From the NCBI GenBank assembly GCA_030584185.1, contig CP129495.1, forward strand, positions 434,001 through 498,000: DNA of 64,000 nt, read 5' to 3'. The DNA is from Acidimicrobiia bacterium. GTDB lineage: Bacteria > Actinomycetota > Acidimicrobiia > Spongiisociales > UBA11373. Below the pieces are notes generated by a model. It made no database searches. It saw only the letters and a program-made list of their open reading frames with translations, and was not told the origin of the DNA. Shown here one piece after another: positions 57,810-64,000 of this stretch. The number at the start of each line of letters is the position of its first letter. The first letter of the stretch is position 1. Both the position numbers and the translations under genes were made by a program.

Positions 57810-57843
57810 TTTGGGGGGTCGGCCTCACGGCCGACCCCCCAAA
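57810..57843 (-). terminator. Perfect 15-bp hairpin between the binding-protein gene and livH
   Basis: TTTGGGGGGTCGGCC (57810-57824) and GGCCGACCCCCCAAA (57829-57843) pair without mismatch around TCAC. It starts 15 nt after the binding-protein stop. It probably stops part of the transcription or protects the upstream mRNA, so that more binding protein than transporter is made. Confidence 0.8.
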
Positions 57844-57858
57844 CCTCTTCGTCTTGGG

Positions 57859-59184
57859 TTACCAGTCGCTCGACGGGAAGTTGATGTACCCGCCGTCTTG
57901 CACCTTGACGAACCCGAGACCGGTGTAGTCCAGTCCGAGGTGATCGTCGGCGCTGATGTTGAACACGCCTCCGGTCCCCGGCCAGTCTGTGATTTCGGTC
58001 TCGACGTAGTCGCGAATCGCCGCCCGGCGAGCATCCAGGTCGGCGTTCTCCTCCAGGCTGCTCAGCGCCTCGCCGGCCCACATGAGGGCGTCCCATGCGT
58101 GGCCCCCGAAGGTGCTGATCGGCTCACCTCCGGTGAAGGCCGTGTAGTCGGCGATGTACTGCAGCAGGTTGGCCTTCTGCGGATCGCTGTCGGGCAGCGT
58201 GTCGGCGAAGAGCAGCTTGCCGCAGGGCAGCACCGTGCCCTCGACCGCATCGGGAGCCAACGAGATGTACTGCGAGTTGCAGGATCCGTGGCCACCGATG
58301 ATCGGCAGGTCGGGGAGGAACTCCCTCGCCGCCTGGGTCACCGAGGACGAGCCCGGGGGGATCGACCCCACGACCACCGCGCCACATCCCGACGCCTGGG
58401 CGCCGGTCATGATCGGGAACTCGGTGTCGGTCCGCTCGAACGAGCCCTCGAAGGCGATGGTGATCCCGGCCGGCTCGAAGAACTGCTTGGCGCTGTTCAG
58501 CGTGTCCTGACCGTAGGCACCGTTCTCATACAGGTAGCACACCGAGGTGACACCCAGTGAGTTCAGGTACTCGGCCTGCCAGGCTGCACTGTGCTGGTTG
58601 TCCTGTGGCGTCTTGAACAGCCAGGGACGGGTCTGTCCCTCGCTCTCGATGATGCCGCGCGACGACGCCATGGAGATCATGGCGATCATCGCCTCCTCGG
58701 CGATCGGCGCCATGGCCAGGGCGTTGCCCGACAGCGTTCCCGCCACCAGCACATCGACCTGGTCCTCCTCGATCAGCCGGGTTACGAGGGCGGCCCCGTT
58801 GTCGGCGTTCGACTCGTCGTCGAGGATGATCACCTCGACCGAATGGTGGACGCCGTCAGGTCCTGTCACTCCACCCGCCCACTGCTCGGCGAGCATCCGG
58901 GCGGTGTTTGCCTCGGGCACGCCCAGTCCGGAGCCGGGCCCGGTCTCCGAAGCCACGAACCCGATCTTGTAGGCGGTTCCCTCGACCGGCGGGGCCTCGG
59001 TGGTTGCCGACGCCGCCGTGGTCGTGGTTTCCTCAGCAGCAGTCGTCGTGGTTTCCTCAGCAGCAGTCGTGGTGGTGCCGGCGTCGTCGTCGCCGCAGGC
59101 GGCCACAACGAGGAGCATCACCACCGTGAGCAGGCCCAGGCGCCACCACCGGTGACCCTTCGCCTGCCGTTTCGCTTCTTTCAT
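57859..59184 (-). CDS. ABC importer substrate-binding lipoprotein (LivK-like, Peripla_BP_6)
   Basis: 441 residues from ATG 59184, with GGAGG about 5 nt upstream. Lipobox VVAAC (Cys about 30), Thr/Glu linker with TTTTAAEE repeats, then a type I periplasmic-binding fold: YKIGFVASETGPGSGLGVPE, VEVIILDDESNADNGAALVT, LIEEDQVDVLVAGTLSGNAL, and VCYLYENGAYGQDTLNSAKQ. This is the leucine/isoleucine/valine-type family, which also includes binders of aromatic acids, amides and urea. It captures ligand outside the membrane for LivHMGF. The nearby aryl-CoA ligase suggests an aromatic or branched acid; inference. Confidence 0.9.
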   Translation of the reverse strand: MKEAKRQAKGHRWWRLGLLTVVMLLVVAACGDDDAGTTTTAAEETTTTAAEETTTTAASATTEAPPVEGTAYKIGFVASETGPGSGLGVPEANTARMLAEQWAGGVTGPDGVHHSVEVIILDDESNADNGAALVTRLIEEDQVDVLVAGTLSGNALAMAPIAEEAMIAMISMASSRGIIESEGQTRPWLFKTPQDNQHSAAWQAEYLNSLGVTSVCYLYENGAYGQDTLNSAKQFFEPAGITIAFEGSFERTDTEFPIMTGAQASGCGAVVVGSIPPGSSSVTQAAREFLPDLPIIGGHGSCNSQYISLAPDAVEGTVLPCGKLLFADTLPDSDPQKANLLQYIADYTAFTGGEPISTFGGHAWDALMWAGEALSSLEENADLDARRAAIRDYVETEITDWPGTGGVFNISADDHLGLDYTGLGFVKVQDGGYINFPSSDW

Positions 59185-59632
59185 CTCGCCTCCTGACTCA
59201 GTTATCGAGGAGAAGGTGGGTCCCTCCCCCGCACTCGAGATGATCGACCCGGTGGCGGCGAGATCTCCCTCCGCCACGCGAGTCATCCACGGCACCAAGA
59301 CCCGGTCGGCTCACGGCCGCAGCTGAGGGTGTGAAGGCGGAAGACCCGACCCGGCCGACATGATCGGTCACGGTGACTCGCCCCTGCCACGCGCCCTCTC
59401 GCTGCCGCCCCTTTCCTCTCGCCTTCCGGGACCTGTGTGGGTCCATCGTCGGGCCCATCCACGGCGCCGGTCCGGCCCCTCATGGAGGCCGCGACACACG
59501 GGAATGTACCGAGCGGGCCCTGCCGGAGGCAGGCCGAATTCGGGACTAAGGTCCCTATCTCACCGGAAGCGAGCCAGCCCGTCCGATCGGTAGGTTCGAC
59601 CTTCGATTGCGAACAGAACGGGGGCGATCCGC
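59185..59632. other. 448-bp divergent control region between liv and paaK
   Basis: It carries the start signals of both operons: GGAGG for the binding-protein gene, and on the plus strand TAGGTT (59591-59596), a possible -10 box 36 nt before the paaK ATG, followed by a G-run near 59620. No open frame in between is protein-like. No operator palindrome was identified. Confidence 0.45.
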
Positions 59633-60934
59633 ATGATTCTTCCAGAGATCGAGACCCTTGCGCGTGCCGACCTGGAACGCCTGCAGTCGCAACGACTGTC
59701 GGACCTCGTCGATCGCCTCAAGGGATGCGAGGCTCCCTTCTGGCAGGCCAAGATGTCCGGGGTGGGCGAGGTCCGCTCGCTTGCCGACCTCGCCTCGCTT
59801 CCCTTCACCGAAAAGGCCGAGTTCCGAGACCACTACCCCTTCGGGATGCTGGCCTTGCCCCTCACCGAAGTGGTGCGGCTCCACGCCTCGTCGGGCACCT
59901 CCGGCAAGCCGACCATCGTCGCCTACACGGCGAACGACGTCGCCGTGTTCGCCGAGGTCAACGCCCGGGCCCTGGCGGGGATGGGCGCCACCCCCGACGA
60001 CGTCGTCCAGGTGGCCTATGGATACGGACTGTTCACCGGCGGGCTGGGACTCCACTACGGCGTCGAGCGCCTCGGCGCCGTGGCGGTGCCCACATCGGGG
60101 GGAAACGTCCGGTCGCAGCTCACCTTCCTGCTCGACCTGGGCGTGACCGGTCTGGCCTGCACCCCCTCATTCGCGCTGCTCCTCGCTGAACAGGCGGCCG
60201 CCGAGGGCGTCATGGATCGCCTCCGGCTCCGTTGGGGAATACACGGTGCAGAACCCTGGTCCGAGTCGATGAGGGCGAAGATCGAACAGGCCTGGGGCGG
60301 CGAGTACGACGCTTGTGACGTCTACGGGCTGTCCGAGGTGATCGGACCCGGCGTGGCCGCCGAGTGCCGGGACAACAAGGGGGGCCTCCACGTCATGGAG
60401 GACCACTTCTATCCGGAGATCGTCGATCCGGAGACCGGCGAGCCGGTGGCCGATGGGGAGATCGGCGAGCTGGTCCTGACTTCGCTCACCAAGGAGGCCC
60501 AGCCGGTCATCCGCTACCGGACCCGAGACCTCACCCGGTTCCTGGATGACGGTTGCCCCTGCGGGCGGACATCGCGTCGGATCGACCGCCTCCACGGCAG
60601 GGCCGACGACATGCTGATCATCCGCGGGGTGAACGTGTACCCGAGGGCGATCGAATCGGTGCTGCTAGAGGACCCCGCCCTGTCCGGGCAGTTCGCCATC
60701 ATCATCGATCGGCGCCCGACCCTCCCCGAGATGGAGGCGCGGGTCGAACTGGCCGATGCCTCCCACGCATCCCGGCGTGCGGAAATCACCCAGGCGCTCG
60801 AGAAGCGGCTGGCCACGGTGCTGCGGTTGCGCGTCTCCGTCACGGTCGGCGACCCGGGAAGCGTCCCCCGCCAGGAGGTCGGCAAGGCGAAGCGAGTCTT
60901 CGAGCGCATCGACGATCGGGACCCGCTGGCCTGA
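59633..60934 (+). CDS. paaK: Phenylacetate-CoA ligase (AMP-forming) or related aryl-CoA ligase
   Basis: 433 residues, the family length. LHASSGTSGKPTIVAYTAND (about 84-103) is the P-loop; VYGLSEVIGPGVAAEC and GELVLTSLTKEAQPVIRYRT are PaaK adenylation motifs; DLTRFLDDGCPCGRTSRRID and GRADDMLIIRGVNVYPRAIE lead into the C-terminal swivel domain. The enzyme joins phenylacetate or a similar acid to CoA with ATP in the cytoplasm. No paa oxygenase genes are in view, so the route afterwards may be anaerobic-type or the enzyme may serve indoleacetate or arylpyruvate breakdown with the oxidoreductase encoded convergently 6 nt away. Confidence 0.9.
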   Translation: MILPEIETLARADLERLQSQRLSDLVDRLKGCEAPFWQAKMSGVGEVRSLADLASLPFTEKAEFRDHYPFGMLALPLTEVVRLHASSGTSGKPTIVAYTANDVAVFAEVNARALAGMGATPDDVVQVAYGYGLFTGGLGLHYGVERLGAVAVPTSGGNVRSQLTFLLDLGVTGLACTPSFALLLAEQAAAEGVMDRLRLRWGIHGAEPWSESMRAKIEQAWGGEYDACDVYGLSEVIGPGVAAECRDNKGGLHVMEDHFYPEIVDPETGEPVADGEIGELVLTSLTKEAQPVIRYRTRDLTRFLDDGCPCGRTSRRIDRLHGRADDMLIIRGVNVYPRAIESVLLEDPALSGQFAIIIDRRPTLPEMEARVELADASHASRRAEITQALEKRLATVLRLRVSVTVGDPGSVPRQEVGKAKRVFERIDDRDPLA

Positions 60935-60940
60935 GCCTCC

Positions 60941-61489
60941 TCAGGCGGGGGCGGCGACCCCCGTCACCAGGGCCGCCCCGGCCGCCAGGGCCTCCATGTT
61001 CATGGAGCGGTGACGCGCCGGAACGCGAGCGGCAACCGCCTGCCGCAAGGCTTCGAACTCGACCACCGGGGTGTGCGCCTGCAGAAGCCCGAGCGCGACC
61101 ACACCCGATACCAGCTGCCCGCCCGACACCAGCCTTGCGGTCTCGACGATGGGAAAGGCCTCGACTCCACTGGGGGGTTCCTCGCCCCCGAGGGCGACGG
61201 AGTCCACGAGGATGCGAGTGACTCCTCCCGTCTCCTTGCGACCCTTCGTCCACGACTCGCCGTTGAGCACCAGCATCAGGTCGACGGTGTCGGCAAGGGG
61301 GAACCCGAGCTCGCCACGCGTGATCACCACGTCGGAACGGCTGTTGCCGCCGCGCGACTGCGGCCCGTAGACCTGGGAGTGCGCCGATCGCAGCCCGGAG
61401 AGCACGGCCGCCTCGGCGAGCATGAGGCCGGCGGTGACCACTCCCTGGCCGCCGGCGCCGGCGATTCGGATCTCGATCCGGTCGTTCAT
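60941..61489 (-). CDS. 2-oxoacid:ferredoxin oxidoreductase, gamma subunit
   Basis: 182 residues. RIAGAGGQGVVTAGLMLAEA and HSQVYGPQSRGGNSRSDVVI are the gamma-domain signatures (GxGGQG, then S-x-G-x-x-x-RGG). The ATG at 61489 overlaps the beta stop (ATGA). It is the last gene of the operon. A separate gamma domain is also fused to a ferredoxin domain in the first gene visible (63443), so two gamma-type subunits are encoded here. Confidence 0.88.
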   Translation of the reverse strand: MNDRIEIRIAGAGGQGVVTAGLMLAEAAVLSGLRSAHSQVYGPQSRGGNSRSDVVITRGELGFPLADTVDLMLVLNGESWTKGRKETGGVTRILVDSVALGGEEPPSGVEAFPIVETARLVSGGQLVSGVVALGLLQAHTPVVEFEALRQAVAARVPARHRSMNMEALAAGAALVTGVAAPA

Positions 61490-62301
61490 GGCGTCGCCTT
61501 CCTGGCGCCGGTGAACACCGGCCGCTCCTCGCGTTGCAGGACGCCGGTGGCCAAACCGGCCGGAGCGCCCGCCCCGGGAACGAACTCGACGAATCGCTTC
61601 TCGGCGAGAGGATCGGCGACCCCCTGTTCCAGGCGGGTCATCCAGGTGAGCATGTCGGCCCCCTCGCCGATCTTGTTGTAGCGCCCGTAGTACACCGGGC
61701 AGTCGCTCACCACCTCGACGAAGGCAAAGCCCCGATGTGCCATCGCATCGGCGATGATGTCGGTCATGGCGCCGGGGTTGGCCGCCAGCACACGGCCCAC
61801 GAAAGAGGCGCCCGCCCCGGCAAGCAACCGGCAGGCGTCGAAGGGGGTCTCCACGCTCCCCTGGGGCGTGGTCGAGGCGATGCTCCCCTGGGGCGTGGTG
61901 GGGGCGGCCTGGCCACCGGTCATCCCGTAGATCGAGTTGTTGAGCATGAGGACCGTCATGTCGACGTTGCGGCGGGCGGCGTGGATCAGATGGTTGCCGC
62001 CGATCGCCAGCGCATCGCCGTCCCCGGTGATCACCACCACTTCGAGGTCGGGGCGCGCCAGCTTGAGCCCGGTGGCGAATGCGGGGGCACGACCGTGAGT
62101 CCCGTGAAGGGTGCAGAAGTCGGCGTAGCCGACCAGCCTGCTGCTGCACCCGATGCCGGCCACCATCGCCACCTTGTCCTGATCGAGCCCGAGCCGATCC
62201 ACCGCCCCGAAGAACGACCGCAGCACGATGCCGTGGGCGCACCCGGGACACAGGACGTGGGGCATCGCCCACTGGCGCAGGTACACGTCGACGTCGAGCA
62301 T
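61486..62301 (-). CDS. korB: 2-oxoacid:ferredoxin oxidoreductase, beta subunit
   Basis: 271 residues. HVLCPGCAHGIVLRSF (start of the thiamine-binding fold), GIGCSSRLVGYADF, then VVVITGDGDALAIGGNHLIH with the GDGD...N thiamine-diphosphate/Mg motif, and MLNNSIYGMTGGQAAPTTPQ. The length fits two-subunit KorAB-type enzymes. Its ATG is 2 nt from the alpha stop. Confidence 0.9.
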   Translation of the reverse strand: MLDVDVYLRQWAMPHVLCPGCAHGIVLRSFFGAVDRLGLDQDKVAMVAGIGCSSRLVGYADFCTLHGTHGRAPAFATGLKLARPDLEVVVITGDGDALAIGGNHLIHAARRNVDMTVLMLNNSIYGMTGGQAAPTTPQGSIASTTPQGSVETPFDACRLLAGAGASFVGRVLAANPGAMTDIIADAMAHRGFAFVEVVSDCPVYYGRYNKIGEGADMLTWMTRLEQGVADPLAEKRFVEFVPGAGAPAGLATGVLQREERPVFTGARKATP

Positions 62302-62303
62302 CC

Positions 62304-63443
62304 CTATCCCTTCCTCGCCGCCATCAGCCCGTCGAGGGCCGCCAGGATCTCGGTGGGTGTGATCGGCTCGCCGTCGGCGCGCATGTGCCCCACGACCGAC
62401 GCCCGGCCGGCTGCGGCGCGCTCCACTTCACCGATCATCTGGCCCCGATTCATCTCGGCCACCAGGATCGTGTGCACCCGGGCGGCCGCTGCGGAGATCG
62501 CCGCCGTCGGGAACGGCCACAGGGTCCGCGGCCGGATCAGGCCGACGGCCATCCCCTCGTCGCGAGCCCGGTCCACAGCCTCGCGTGCCGAACGGCCGAC
62601 GATCCCGTAGGCGAAGATCGCCACGTCCGCATCATCCATCCGGTACTCGATCAGGTCCTCCACCTCGTCGAGATGGTCTTCGACCTTGCTGTGGAGCCGG
62701 TCGATGAGGGCACCCGCCTTCTCGGGATCCCCGGTGGGAAACCCGCGTTCGTCGTGGGTGAGCCCGGTCACGTGAAAGCGGTAGCCCTCGCCGAAGGCGG
62801 GAAGTGGCGGCACACCATCGGCCGGAGCAGCCTTGGGAAGAAACTCCGAGGGGGGAACCTGTGGCTGCTTGCGATCGACCACCGCCACCTCTGCGGAAAC
62901 CTCGACACCCTCACGGGTGTGGCCGACCACCTCGTCGTAGAGCAGGATCACCGGGGTCCGGAAGCGCTCCGCCAGGTTGAACGCCCGGACGGTCAGCTCG
63001 TAGACCTCCTCGACGGATGCGGGGGCGAGCACGATCGCCGGGTGGTCGCCGTGGGTGCCCCAGCGGGCCTGCATCACGTCGCCCTGCGAAGGCGAAGTCG
63101 GCAGCCCGGTGCTGGGCCCGCCCCGCATCACGTTCACGATCACGCAGGGGACCTCGGCCATCGTGGCGTAACCGATGTGCTCCTGCATCAAGGAGAAGCC
63201 CGGGCCGCTGGTGGCGGTCATCGCCTTGCGCCCCCCGAGCGACGCCCCGATCACGGCCGCCAGGGAGCCGATCTCGTCCTCCATCTGGACGAACACCCCG
63301 CCGCGGGCCGGCAGGGCGCGTGCCATGTACTCGGCGATCTCCGAGGAGGGCGTGATCGGGTAGCCGGCGTAAAAGGTGCAGCCGGCGGCCACGGCGGCAC
63401 GCGCCGCCGCCTCGTTGCCCTGGAGGAGCTCGATCTTGCCCAT
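62304..63443 (-). CDS. korA: 2-oxoacid:ferredoxin oxidoreductase, alpha subunit
   Basis: 379 residues. LLQGNEAAARAAVAAGCTFY, AGYPITPSSEIAEYMA, FVQMEDEIGSLAAVIGASLG and KAMTATSGPGFSLMQEHIGY are the alpha-subunit landmarks; domain II begins near DVAIFAYGIVGRSAREAVD. With beta it decarboxylates a 2-oxoacid onto CoA and passes electrons to ferredoxin. The ATG at 63443 shares one base with the stop of the upstream gamma-ferredoxin gene (TGATG). KorA-type for 2-oxoglutarate is the default; aryl or branched 2-oxoacids are possible. Confidence 0.9.
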   Translation of the reverse strand: MGKIELLQGNEAAARAAVAAGCTFYAGYPITPSSEIAEYMARALPARGGVFVQMEDEIGSLAAVIGASLGGRKAMTATSGPGFSLMQEHIGYATMAEVPCVIVNVMRGGPSTGLPTSPSQGDVMQARWGTHGDHPAIVLAPASVEEVYELTVRAFNLAERFRTPVILLYDEVVGHTREGVEVSAEVAVVDRKQPQVPPSEFLPKAAPADGVPPLPAFGEGYRFHVTGLTHDERGFPTGDPEKAGALIDRLHSKVEDHLDEVEDLIEYRMDDADVAIFAYGIVGRSAREAVDRARDEGMAVGLIRPRTLWPFPTAAISAAAARVHTILVAEMNRGQMIGEVERAAAGRASVVGHMRADGEPITPTEILAALDGLMAARKG

Positions 63444-64000
63444 CAGGAGGCACCCTCCCCCGCGGCGACACCGGCCACGACCGGCGGGTGGATCCGGATG
63501 GCGAAGTCGGGACAGAGGATCTCGCAGAGACGGCATCCGGTGCAGGCGTCGGGATCGACCACGGCCAGCTTGCCGTCGAGGGTGAGGGCAAGGCAGTACT
63601 CGGGACACACCCGAGAACAGATGTCGCACGCCTTGCACCAGTCGTGCTTCACCTCGATCACGTGCGGCCCGGCGACGCCGGTCGCTTCCGGGGCGGGCTG
63701 CGCCGGGATCACGACGGTGCCCGCCTCCTTGCCCGCCCGAAAGGCGGCCAGGTTGATCTCGGCGGTCCCCTTCGGAACCAACGACGAGATGGCGGCCTCC
63801 CAGTACTGGTCATCGATGTCGAGGAACCCGGCCACCGATCCCAGGATGACGCTGTTGGCGGCCCGGACGTTCCCCAACCCGGAGGCGATCGCCGCCGCGT
63901 TGAGCAGACGGGGCTGCAGCCGCCGATCGGCGATGGGGCCGTCGTCGATGCGCGGGTACGCCGTCGCCCATCCCCGGCGGTCGACACACGCCCCGGGCGG
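63443..64000 (-). CDS. Gamma-domain/ferredoxin fusion of 2-oxoacid:ferredoxin oxidoreductase (partial)
   Basis: The frame is open to the window edge, giving at least 185 residues without the start. The visible N-terminal part reads as the end of a gamma domain (LLNAAAIASGLGNVRAANSV, ILGSVAGFLDIDDQYWEAAI, then VPKGTAEINLAAFRAGKEAG). A short linker leads to a 2x[4Fe-4S] ferredoxin domain with CKACDICSRVCPEYC and CTGCRLCEILCPDF. It is first in a coupled operon with alpha, beta and a second gamma. The ferredoxin part likely carries electrons from the thiamine site to the soluble acceptor. Confidence 0.85.
   Translation of the reverse strand, partial: PPGACVDRRGWATAYPRIDDGPIADRRLQPRLLNAAAIASGLGNVRAANSVILGSVAGFLDIDDQYWEAAISSLVPKGTAEINLAAFRAGKEAGTVVIPAQPAPEATGVAGPHVIEVKHDWCKACDICSRVCPEYCLALTLDGKLAVVDPDACTGCRLCEILCPDFAIRIHPPVVAGVAAGEGAS

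Overview
The window is a 64 kb stretch of a high-GC Gram-positive type chromosome. The best guess is an actinomycete of the Acidimicrobiia or a near relative. This is inferred from frequent GTG starts, start-stop overlaps of the ATGA/GTGA type, -10 boxes lying 6-8 nt before start codons (leaderless mRNAs), threonine-rich linkers, cell-wall-binding-repeat-2 (CWB2) proteins, an LPNTG surface protein with a class E-like sortase, and LCP and YkuD cell-wall enzymes. Genus and species cannot be told from this sequence. There is no rRNA, no CRISPR array and no phage structural gene.

Layout. 1-7.2 kb: end of a nicotinate phosphoribosyltransferase gene, a lipoprotein/adaptor/ABC-ATPase/permease efflux operon, an LCP ligase and a sulfide:quinone-type flavoprotein. 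7.2-12.5 kb: a second, minus-strand efflux module and two paralogous lipoproteins, the block being bracketed by 163-bp direct repeats of the flavoprotein 3' end. 12.6-14.6 kb: pentapeptide-repeat lipoprotein. 14.8-19.2 kb: an IS3 element and three genes that look less GC-rich (including a matrixin-like protease), ending at the 3' end of tRNA-Val. 19.3-23.2 kb: a coiled-coil/transglycosylase-like protein with a coupled partner, a YceI protein and an EamA permease. 23.3-30.5 kb: a cell-surface cluster (zincin, two CAP/CWB2 proteins, LPNTG protein with a TTTTTEPP stalk, sortase). 30.5-36.7 kb: aldehyde dehydrogenase, Thr/Ser dehydratase, two lipoproteins and an MgtC/DUF4010 permease. 36.8-43.0 kb: a tRNA(CAT)-linked mosaic with IS481 at the tRNA end, a secreted-protein/ABC-transporter operon, a second IS3 and a MazF toxin whose antitoxin is cut by the IS. 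43.3-52 kb: helical-repeat secreted protein, two-component system, CWB2-YkuD protein, DUF2254 protein, SDR and DoxX-like protein. 52-54 kb: orphan NIT-type histidine kinase. 54-64 kb: livFGMH plus binding protein, phenylacetate-CoA ligase, and a 2-oxoacid:ferredoxin oxidoreductase operon that runs off the window.

How the parts work together. The envelope is the main theme: export or efflux pumps, wall anchoring by sortase, LCP and CWB2, and secreted zinc proteases. The right-hand 10 kb reads as a catabolic module in which a branched-chain/aromatic amino-acid-type ABC importer stands beside an aryl-CoA ligase and a CoA-dependent 2-oxoacid oxidoreductase. The most interesting unexplained items are the secreted-protein/ABC operon at 38.2-41.2 kb with a perfect 15-bp hairpin at its internal junction, the repeat-bracketed efflux block at 7.0-12.5 kb, the Cys-rich leader peptide at 10.49 kb, the gamma-ferredoxin fusion beside a second gamma subunit, and REP-like palindromes at three intergenic sites.
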